Of a stretch of DNA of 64,000 nt, positions 7,649 through 14,694 are shown one piece after another. The stretch comes from CAZXEU01 sp965207385. GTDB taxonomy: Bacteria > Bacteroidota > Rhodothermia > Rhodothermales > Bin80. The position numbers and the translations under genes were made by a program. The notes under the pieces are model-generated. The model was not told the origin of the DNA. It saw only the letters and a program-made list of their open reading frames with translations, and ran no database searches. The stretch is from positions 124,001-188,000 of the forward strand of contig CBDBLZ010000021.1 in NCBI GenBank assembly GCA_965207385.1. The letters run 5' to 3'. The stretch's first letter is position 1, and the number at the start of each line of letters is the position of its first letter.

Positions 7649-9111
7649 TGCGCAAGCTGCCGGAGCAGCAATTCGCGAACGCGCACCGGATCCGCGGACC
7701 CGCCGGTGCGCCGCATTACCTGGCCGATGAAAAAGCCGGCGACTTGCGTCTTGCCTCCCCTGTACGTTTCGACCTGGGCGGGAAACGCCGCCAGCACGGC
7801 CTCTATCACTGGCAATAACTTCTCATCGTCGGATACCTGCAGCAGCTTCCTGCTTTGCGCAATGGTCTCCGCTTCGCGTCCGTCGCCGAGCATGCACGAG
7901 AACACCTCTTGCGCGCCCGTGGAGCTAAGCGCATTGCTGAGCCTGAGATGCACAAGGCCACCCAGGCGCCGGGCGCCTATGGGGAATGCCTCCACTTTAA
8001 CACGCTTTTCCTTTACGACCCGCAGCACATCCGTCATGACCGTGTTGGAGACGGCCTTCGCCTGAGCCGCGATGTCAGCTTGAGAGTCCTTATGGCTAAC
8101 CGCTGCAAGCACGGCCTCAAAATAGTCGGCCACGGGGCGCTCTTCGGTTAGCACGCCGGCATCGTACGGAGGCAGCCCGAGTTCGCGCTCGAAACGGCGC
8201 TTCCGGTCGTCCGGAAGCTCCGGCAGCGAAGCCGCAATGCCGGCCCGCATCGTGGAGGTAACGACCATCGGCGGCAAATCGGGGTCCGGGAAGTAGCGAT
8301 AGTCGTGCGCCCGCTCCTTGGTTCGCATGGACCTGGTCTCACCCCGGTCGGCATCCCACAGCAGCGTCTCGTGCGTAATGCTCCTGCCCCGACGGACAAG
8401 TCCCGCCTGCCTCCCTATTTCATGGTCTATGGCCCGCTCTACGTGGCGGAAGGAGTTCATGTTCTTTATTTCGGTCTTCACACCCAGCTCTGCGCAACCG
8501 GCTACGCGAATGGAGACATTGGCATCGCAGCGCAGCGAGCCTTCCTCCATGTTGCCGTCACAAATGTCCAGGTACCGAACCAGCTGGCGGATCTTCTGCA
8601 TGTACATGTAGGCCTCTCGGCCGGATCTCAGATCGGGCTCGGACACTATCTCGATCAGCGGCACGCCGCACCGGTTGAAGTCAAGCAGCGTGCGTGCCGG
8701 ATCCTGGTCATGCAGCGACTTGCCGGCATCCTCCTCGATATGAATCCGCGTTATGCCAATGCGCCGCGGCGGATCCCCTGGCAGGTCGACGTAGCCGTGC
8801 TCGCACAGCGGATTCTCGTACTGCGAAATCTGGTACCCTTTCGGCAAGTCGGGATAGAAATAGTGCTTGCGCGCCAGGATGCTTCGCTCTGCTATGCGAC
8901 AGTGCGTGGCAAGCCCCATACGCACAGCATAATCGACCACGTGCGAATTCAGCACCGGCAGCGTCCCCGGATGGCCCAGGCTGATGGCATCCACATGGCT
9001 GTTGGGTTCTCCCCCGAACTGCGCGGAATCCGGGCTGAATGCCTTGGAGGCCGTCTTCAGCTGGCAGTGCACTTCAAGCCCGATGACAGGCTCGTACGAG
9101 GCAGGCGCCAT
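7645..9111 (-). CDS. gatB: Aspartyl/glutamyl-tRNA(Asn/Gln) amidotransferase subunit B
   Basis: The kinase/transferase subunit of GatCAB, which phosphorylates mischarged Glu-tRNA(Gln)/Asp-tRNA(Asn) and passes ammonia from GatA to it. Seen: EPVIGLEVHCQL at the N-terminus, GHPGTLPVLN, KHYFYPDLPKGYQISQYE, EEDAGKS, DFNRCGVPLIEIVSEPD, EIKNMNSF, and the C-terminal YqeY-type helical tail ending GKTQVAGFFIGQVMRRTGG. The N-terminal zinc-binding cysteines of many homologues are absent (KAFSPDSAQFG...PNSH), which I recognise as usual in Bacteroidota-type GatB. It is first of the gatB > TlpA-like > tpiA operon. gatA and gatC are not in the window. Confidence 0.97.
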   Translation of the reverse strand: MAPASYEPVIGLEVHCQLKTASKAFSPDSAQFGGEPNSHVDAISLGHPGTLPVLNSHVVDYAVRMGLATHCRIAERSILARKHYFYPDLPKGYQISQYENPLCEHGYVDLPGDPPRRIGITRIHIEEDAGKSLHDQDPARTLLDFNRCGVPLIEIVSEPDLRSGREAYMYMQKIRQLVRYLDICDGNMEEGSLRCDANVSIRVAGCAELGVKTEIKNMNSFRHVERAIDHEIGRQAGLVRRGRSITHETLLWDADRGETRSMRTKERAHDYRYFPDPDLPPMVVTSTMRAGIAASLPELPDDRKRRFERELGLPPYDAGVLTEERPVADYFEAVLAAVSHKDSQADIAAQAKAVSNTVMTDVLRVVKEKRVKVEAFPIGARRLGGLVHLRLSNALSSTGAQEVFSCMLGDGREAETIAQSRKLLQVSDDEKLLPVIEAVLAAFPAQVETYRGGKTQVAGFFIGQVMRRTGGSADPVRVRELLLRQLAQ

Positions 9112-9451
9112 GAGTTGGTGCGTATGCAGTTGCAGCCGCGTAGAACGATCCGGAATCGGGTGTGTTCTTTGGAGCCTTGACCGCGCCCCCTCCCGCTGCG
9201 CGCCGCAGCTTGGCAGAATCCTTTCGAAGCATGGCAGTAGCGGGGCTGTGTCCGCTCGGTGCGGCGGGCACCCTCTCGGTTACCGGGCGACGTTGCGCAG
9301 CAGCAAGGGTGGAATCCGCGCCGGCGCAGACGCCGGCGCTCGCCACCTACACCTTGCGACCGCGCACAGGCGTTACGCCAATTGGTGAATAGAAGGCTGC
9401 GTGGTGTGTAGTTTGGGGGATCTCTCGTGCCACTGCCAATGGAAAGAGCCA
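9112..9451. other. Gene-free divergent interval with a very stable hairpin
   Basis: The 340-bp spacer between gatB (left) and a membrane-protein gene (right). No open frame here is convincing. It contains the 9-bp GC hairpin listed separately and must hold promoters for both directions, but I cannot identify -35/-10 boxes. Confidence 0.5.
9318..9339. repeat. Perfect 9-bp inverted repeat (hairpin) with 4-nt loop
   Basis: GCGCCGGCG (9318-9326), loop CAGA, CGCCGGCGC (9331-9339): a perfect all-GC stem between divergently transcribed genes. It is not followed by a T-run in either direction, so a simple intrinsic terminator is unlikely. A protein-binding site, an RNA leader structure or a dispersed palindromic repeat are all possible. 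Confidence 0.55.
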
Positions 9452-10105
9452 ATGAACGAAACATCCCAAATCCGTAGTGGCGAATTCGGTGGCAGGCTGC
9501 TCAAGAACCTCGGAAAGTTTGCATTCGAATTCGTCATCGTCTTTCTGGGTGTTTACCTCGCATTTGTTTTTGCAGGCTACCAGGAGGAAAGGAGAATGCT
9601 CGAAGTTCGCATCAAGTACTACGATACGCTGATTCTGGAATTGGAGACCACCCATGAACTGCTTTCCGTGGAACAGCAGAAGGTGGCCAGGCTTGCTGAA
9701 GTGGTTGACCAGATAGATGCAGGCCTGCAGCCGGATCTGATTGCCGATCATCTATTTTTTGTATTTCCCGTGTCTGTCGCCGGCTCGGCTTTTGAAAGCC
9801 AGAATTTCGAGTTTCTCGATGCCGCAACGTTGCAGCACATTACCGGGAGCAAGCCCTTGCTGGAGTATCTCGCGCTCCATGTCGACCGGTTCAACAGGCT
9901 GACGACGTCTGTCCTGCTGCCTGCGCAATTGACGCAGGGAACCCGTTACTACGACGCGGAAGGAAACCTGCTGCCCGAGTTTGCCTGGTATCCCGATCTC
10001 GTCCGGCGAATCTCCATGTTCACGAACCAAGGCCTTACGGGAATCAGCGAGCGCGCCATTCCCGACCTGCAAAGGTTCAAGGCAGAGATGGAAACCCGGC
10101 TTTGA
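9452..10105 (+). CDS. Small membrane-anchored protein of unknown function
   Basis: A 217-residue protein with one strong N-terminal transmembrane helix (EFVIVFLGVYLAFVFAGYQEERR). A soluble, partly coiled-coil domain follows (YYDTLILELETTHELLSVEQQKVARL). The helix-then-charged-segment layout resembles DUF6090-type proteins of Bacteroidota, but I cannot assign the family with confidence. Start chosen at the ATG at 9452 because it is preceded by a purine-rich GGAAAG; the longer frame from 9401 begins with an implausible Cys-rich leader. No conserved catalytic residues are recognised. Confidence 0.6.
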   Translation: MNETSQIRSGEFGGRLLKNLGKFAFEFVIVFLGVYLAFVFAGYQEERRMLEVRIKYYDTLILELETTHELLSVEQQKVARLAEVVDQIDAGLQPDLIADHLFFVFPVSVAGSAFESQNFEFLDAATLQHITGSKPLLEYLALHVDRFNRLTTSVLLPAQLTQGTRYYDAEGNLLPEFAWYPDLVRRISMFTNQGLTGISERAIPDLQRFKAEMETRL

Positions 10106-10227
10106 CGACGGCGCCAGACTTGCCTGTCGTGTCAAGCAGACGGGTGCCGCTAGACCCCGCACGCGCCAGGCACTGAGTGGCCTGGCTTCACGCAAGCGGC
10201 AAACTGGCGAGAATTTCCTTGCAGGGC

Positions 10228-10692
10228 TCAGCAGCCGAAAGCACGCAGTATTTCCGCAGCATGGCTGGCGACCTTGGGACGCCGGAATACGTGTACGATA
10301 ACGCCGCGCTCGTCAATCAGGAAAGTGGTGCGCTTTACGCCCTTCACCAGGCGCCCATACATGTTCTTTTCGCCCCACGCGCCATAGGCGTTCAGGATCT
10401 CCTTCTCGGGATCCGCCACGAGCGGAAACGGCAGCTTGTACTTTTCCGCAAAACACTCGTGCGATGCCACATCGTCGGGCGAGACGCCGACCACCGCTAT
10501 GCCCTGCTCCGCGAGGATTGCCGCATTGTCCCGGAGATTGCATGACTGCCTGGTGCAGCCGGGCGTATTGTCCCTTGGATAGAAGTAAAGGACCAGCCTT
10601 TTTCCCTCGTAGTCCGAAAGGCTTACCGCTCGGCCTCCCTGCGAAGGTCCCTCAAAGGCCGGCGCCCTGTCGCCCACCCCAGGTGTCTGCAT
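10228..10692 (-). CDS. bcp: Thioredoxin-dependent peroxiredoxin (Bcp/PrxQ type)
   Basis: Reduces hydrogen peroxide and organic hydroperoxides using thioredoxin. Seen: GDRAPAFEGPSQGG, FYPRDNTPGCTRQSC with the peroxidatic Cys in the PGCT motif and a resolving-type Cys five residues later, as in 2-Cys PrxQ, then GVSPDD, FPLVADPEKEI and the WGEKNMYG segment. The length of 154 residues is typical. It is cytoplasmic with no signal peptide. It lies about 77 bp downstream of the E1 fusion gene on the same strand, so co-transcription is possible. It converges with the membrane-protein gene to its left. Confidence 0.95.
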   Translation of the reverse strand: MQTPGVGDRAPAFEGPSQGGRAVSLSDYEGKRLVLYFYPRDNTPGCTRQSCNLRDNAAILAEQGIAVVGVSPDDVASHECFAEKYKLPFPLVADPEKEILNAYGAWGEKNMYGRLVKGVKRTTFLIDERGVIVHVFRRPKVASHAAEILRAFGC

Positions 10693-10769
10693 TACGCCGT
10701 CAGGTCAGGTTAGTGCATTCCCGCGAATACAAACGCGCCAGCGGGCAATTCGATGCCCGCAGCATTCGC

Positions 10770-12758
10770 TCAGTAGGCAAGCAGCTGCAGCAACGCATCG
10801 CGCAGCTTTGCCTTTGCGGAAAACACGCCGTGCTCCAGCGTCAGCGAAAATGGCACCGGCAAGTCCTCCGCCCCAACCCTGACGGGTGGCGCATCCAGCA
10901 AGTGGAAGCCGTCGTGCGCCACGGCAGCCGAGACTTCCGCGCCAAAGCCACAGGTAGACGTCGCCTCGTGAAGCACCAGCACTCGGCTCGTTCGGGCAAC
11001 GGACTCAAGGACGGTTTCCCGGTCCCAGGGCACCAGCGTGCGCAAATCCACAACCTCAATCCGGGCTCCGCGCGCCTCTTCCTGCCAGGCGGCTTCCTCC
11101 AGGGCCCAGTGCACTCCCAGCCCGTATGTGACGATCGTGGCATCGGTACCCGGGCGCGCTACGCGGGCGCGGCGAAACGGGATGTGGTAGGCGGCCTCAG
11201 GCACCGGGCCGCGCACGGACCGGTACAGGTACTTGTGCTCGAAGTACAGTACGGGATTCGGGTCGGCAATCGCCCGGAGCAGCAGTCCCTTGGCGTCGTG
11301 CGGCGTGGCCGGTGCAACTACCTTGAGACCCGGCACATGACAGAACCACGCCTCCTTGCACTGGGAATGGAACGGACCTGCGCCTATGTGGCCGCCGTAC
11401 GGAGCTCTAATGGTGATGCCGAGGGGAGCTCCCCACCGGTAGTGGGTCGTTGCCAGGTTGTTGACAATCTGATTGAAGCCGCATGCAATAAAGTCTGCGT
11501 ACTGTATCTCCACGATCGGACGGAACCCCTCCAGCGCCAGTCCCATCGCCGCGCCCAGCGCCCCGCTTTCTATGATGGGAGTATTGCGCACGCGCGCTGC
11601 GCCAAAGGCTTCCAGGAGGCCCTCGGACACCTTGAACACTCCCCCGTATTCTGCAATGTCCTGCCCGATGAGCAGCACTCGGTCGTCGGACTCCATCGCC
11701 TGGCGCAGCGCATCACCCAGGGCATCAACGTAGCGCCGCTCAGTCTCGCGCCCTTTCCGAATTGCGACCACAGGCGGAGAAGGAGCGAAGAGCGCGGCCC
11801 GCTCCGCGCCGGGCGTACTTTCCACAAGCGGCTGTGCAAGCGCGTATTCCGCGGCTTCCTCTACCTCTCTTGCGAGCTCCCTGCGGACACCTGCCAGTTC
11901 GTCCTTCGTCATGTTTCCACTCTGGAGCAAATGCTGCGCAAAACGCTCTACGGGATCCTTGAGCGACCAGGCCTCCCGGAGTTCGGCCGGCACGTATTTG
12001 GTGCCGGAGGCCTCTTCGTGCCCGCGCCGGCGGAAGGTCTTCATCTCCAGCAGCGAAGGACCTTCACCTGACCGCGCCCTCGCAGCCGCGCAGCGCGTGG
12101 CAGCGATGACTTGCAGCAGGTCGTTGCCGTCGATCACCTCTCCAGGCATGCCGTAGCCGGTTGCCGCAACTGCAATGTCCTCCACGGGTACGGCTTCCCG
12201 CACCGGCGTTGACAGTCCGTAGGCATTGTTCTCGACTACGAAGAGCACGGGCAGCTTCCATAGAGACGCCAGGCTCAGCGCTTCGTGAAAATCACCCTCG
12301 CGCGTAGCGCCGTCCCCGCAGTAGACCAGCGCGAGGTAGTCCTTGCCGGCCAGCTGCGCCGCCTGCGCCACTCCACACGCTACGGGCAGCATGGCGCCAA
12401 GCTGCGAAATCATGCCTATGATGCGCCTTTCCGGCAGCCCGAAGTGGAAGGTTCGGTCGCGCCCGTGGGTATAGCCTCCTGCCCGGCCCATGAGCTGGCA
12501 GAAAAGAGGTCGAAGCGGGACTTGCCGTGTGGTCCAGACACCGAGGTTGCGGTGCAGCGGGAGCACGACATCGTCGGGCCGAAGCGCCCAGGTGCACCCG
12601 ACGCTTATGGCTTCCTGGCCGTAGCCGCTGAACCACTTGGAGAGGCGATTATGCCTGATCAGCCGGAGCATGCGCTCCTCAATGGCACGAGGCAGCTCCA
12701 GCGCACGATGCAGCGACCGAAGCTCGTCCGGCGAAACTTCCGGCGCCATGCGCGTCAC
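10770..12758 (-). CDS. Branched-chain 2-oxoacid dehydrogenase E1, alpha-beta fusion
   Basis: A thiamine-diphosphate E1 component with alpha and beta subunits in one 662-residue chain. The alpha part (about 1-320) has the ThDP motif in YCGDGATREGDFHEAL ... VVENNAYGLSTP and the RRRGHEE segment. The beta part (about 335-662) has LIGQDIAEYGGVFKVSEGL, IIESGALGAAMGLALEG and the C-terminal PVRVGAEDLPVPF. It fits the 2-oxoisovalerate (BkdA-type) rather than the pyruvate enzyme, though substrate range is inference. The product acyl groups can prime branched-chain fatty acids. It overlaps the 3' end of the sugar transferase gene by 4 bases, so the two are translated from one message. E2 and E3 are not in the window. 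Confidence 0.9.
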   Translation of the reverse strand: MTRMAPEVSPDELRSLHRALELPRAIEERMLRLIRHNRLSKWFSGYGQEAISVGCTWALRPDDVVLPLHRNLGVWTTRQVPLRPLFCQLMGRAGGYTHGRDRTFHFGLPERRIIGMISQLGAMLPVACGVAQAAQLAGKDYLALVYCGDGATREGDFHEALSLASLWKLPVLFVVENNAYGLSTPVREAVPVEDIAVAATGYGMPGEVIDGNDLLQVIAATRCAAARARSGEGPSLLEMKTFRRRGHEEASGTKYVPAELREAWSLKDPVERFAQHLLQSGNMTKDELAGVRRELAREVEEAAEYALAQPLVESTPGAERAALFAPSPPVVAIRKGRETERRYVDALGDALRQAMESDDRVLLIGQDIAEYGGVFKVSEGLLEAFGAARVRNTPIIESGALGAAMGLALEGFRPIVEIQYADFIACGFNQIVNNLATTHYRWGAPLGITIRAPYGGHIGAGPFHSQCKEAWFCHVPGLKVVAPATPHDAKGLLLRAIADPNPVLYFEHKYLYRSVRGPVPEAAYHIPFRRARVARPGTDATIVTYGLGVHWALEEAAWQEEARGARIEVVDLRTLVPWDRETVLESVARTSRVLVLHEATSTCGFGAEVSAAVAHDGFHLLDAPPVRVGAEDLPVPFSLTLEHGVFSAKAKLRDALLQLLAY

Positions 12759-14164
12759 CTGCCGCCTACGGAGACGACGGCGCGCACAGTCCTGAACAGA
12801 ATCTTGAAGTCCATGCGCAGACTCATGTTCTCAATGTAGAACAGGTCAAACTTCACCTTCTGCCTCACGTCGTCCAGCGAGCTGTCGTAATGCCACATCA
12901 CCTGCGCCCACCCGGTGATACCGGGCTTAACGCGGTGGCGCCGGTTGTACAGCGGGATTTCGTCGACAAACCGCTCCACGAAGTATGGACGCTCCGGCCT
13001 CGGCCCCACGAGACTCATGTCACCCTTGAGCACATTCCAAAGCTGAGGTATCTCGTCCAGACGCGTCTTGCGCAGCCACCGGCCAATCTTGGTATACCGC
13101 GGATCATCCCTGGCAGCCCACACCGGACCCGTCTGTGCTTCCGCATTCCGATGCATGGTGCGGAACTTGTATATCGTGAAATGCCTGCCGGTCCTGCCGA
13201 CGCGGCGCTGCCGATAGATGGCAGGCCCGGGTGAAGTCAGGCGGATCGAGACAGCAATAAGAATCCAAAGCGGCAATCCGACCGCCAGTACGACCAGCGA
13301 GGCCGCGAGGTCTAACAGGCGTTTCGTGCTCTGCTCCCACGCGGGCATCGGCTGGGGGAAAACCTCGATAAGCGGCAGGCCATAGATGTGCTCCGTACGA
13401 GCCATGCCGCCGATTATGGAGTAGAAGTCAGGCACAATCTTGAGCGATACCGACTTGCCGTCGCACAGGCGCAGCACTTCCGCCAGCTCCCTGTGATCGT
13501 CCGACCCCAGGGCGATCAGTACGTCCTGCACTTCAAGATCGTCGATCATGGTAGGCAGTGCGTCCACCGCATGCTCCCCGTTGCGCGAAATCTCCGTTTG
13601 CCGCTGCCCGGTCTTCTGGCCCAGCCGGATCGCTCCCACGAGCTGAAGGCCCGCGGCGGGGTATCGGGCCAGGTCCTCGTGTATCCGCTCCACCTTGTCG
13701 CTCCATCCCACGACGAGCGCCTTGTGCGCGCCACGGCCCCGCAGAATGAGTGCCTTCTGCACCGAGCGCACCAGTATGCGCCCCATCGATGTCAGCCCCA
13801 GCACGGCGCACCAGTACAAGAGCAGGATCGATGGCCTGCCGTCGGCGCGAAGCGTATCGATGTAGATGCTGAATACTAGAATCAGAACGCCGATCGTCAC
13901 AACCTTGGTCAGCGAGACCAGCTCGTCGAATCGGCTTGAGGCGTGACGCTCCCGGTACATTCCGAAGAACAGGAAGATCACTACCCAGAAGACCGTCAGG
14001 CCCACTACTGCGTGCAGCGGGTAAACCGCCGTAGTGTTGGGAGGCTGAAATCCCGCGAGGGCGAAGCTGTCCGCAAATTGTATGCGGAGGTAGACCAGTA
14101 CGGAAATCGCTGCCGCGGCAATATCAGCAACAAGCAGTACGATGAATTCAGCTCTTCTAGTCAT
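12755..14164 (-). CDS. Undecaprenyl-phosphate sugar phosphotransferase (exopolysaccharide initiating glycosyltransferase)
   Basis: A polyprenyl glycosylphosphotransferase of the WbaP/WcaJ type that transfers a sugar-1-phosphate to the lipid carrier to start exopolysaccharide or O-antigen repeat assembly. Layout: four to five N-terminal transmembrane helices (about 1-135), a nucleotide-binding-like middle domain (about 140-265), another helix (VVLAVGLPLWILIAVSI), and the catalytic bacterial sugar transferase domain with RQRRVGRTGRHFTIYKFRTM, TRLDEIPQLWNVLKGDMSLVGPRPE and KPGITGWAQV. The length of 469 residues is standard. The Wzi-like gene about 7 kb away is thematically related, but linkage is inference. 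Confidence 0.93.
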   Translation of the reverse strand: MTRRAEFIVLLVADIAAAAISVLVYLRIQFADSFALAGFQPPNTTAVYPLHAVVGLTVFWVVIFLFFGMYRERHASSRFDELVSLTKVVTIGVLILVFSIYIDTLRADGRPSILLLYWCAVLGLTSMGRILVRSVQKALILRGRGAHKALVVGWSDKVERIHEDLARYPAAGLQLVGAIRLGQKTGQRQTEISRNGEHAVDALPTMIDDLEVQDVLIALGSDDHRELAEVLRLCDGKSVSLKIVPDFYSIIGGMARTEHIYGLPLIEVFPQPMPAWEQSTKRLLDLAASLVVLAVGLPLWILIAVSIRLTSPGPAIYRQRRVGRTGRHFTIYKFRTMHRNAEAQTGPVWAARDDPRYTKIGRWLRKTRLDEIPQLWNVLKGDMSLVGPRPERPYFVERFVDEIPLYNRRHRVKPGITGWAQVMWHYDSSLDDVRQKVKFDLFYIENMSLRMDFKILFRTVRAVVSVGGR

Positions 14165-14694
14165 GCCCGGGAAATCCCGCTTTGACCAACCAACGTCCTA
14201 AAACTACAAAAGAGGCACTTGGACCATGCGCCCGGCCCCGTGATCTCCAGGATGCGCCGCGGCGCGCTGCGCAGCAGGGCCTCCGCGGGACTGCCTGTAT
14301 TGCCGCGGCCTCGCAGAACCGGAGCCGGCCAGGCTCAGACCAAGGGCACGGATCATGCAGCCATGGCCGCAGTGCAGTTCAATCCCGCGCGCAGGACCGG
14401 CCTAAAGACAATACCCGTCTGCATGTGTGGAGCTGCATCCTCCATTTGCCGAATTGGCCGGGTTAGACGTTTCATGTCGCTAGAGATCGCCGCCCGCGAT
14501 ACTCGCCTTGTTGATCCCGGTGTCCGCAGCCGCGCCCGGAAGCCGGGCAAGCAGCCTTTCTCTTGGCCCCGTTCACTACCTTTTTCCGACGCAAGGTCCA
14601 ATCGCGTACTTCATGCGTAGCAGTATGGGCAAGACGTCGCTGTCAGGGGCTATTCCCTTCCAGATTTCGCGTGGACGACGCGCTGCCAGCCACG
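14165..14694. other. Gene-free interval before the KS-AT gene
   Basis: About 530 bp between the divergently oriented sugar transferase and KS-AT genes. The KS-AT frame is open leftwards to a TTG at 14563, but the extra residues show no domain. I see no other coding signal here; promoters for both genes must lie within. Confidence 0.45.

Noticed and set aside
6773..8065. 430-codon open frame on the plus strand
   Set aside because: Antisense to the TlpA-like gene and gatB; no domain or signal.
9057..9464. Cys/Arg-rich minus-strand frame in the gatB upstream spacer
   Set aside because: Composition is unlike that of real proteins here, and it runs through the perfect hairpin.
10464..12071. 535-codon open frame on the plus strand
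   Set aside because: Antisense shadow of the E1 fusion gene and bcp in GC-rich DNA.
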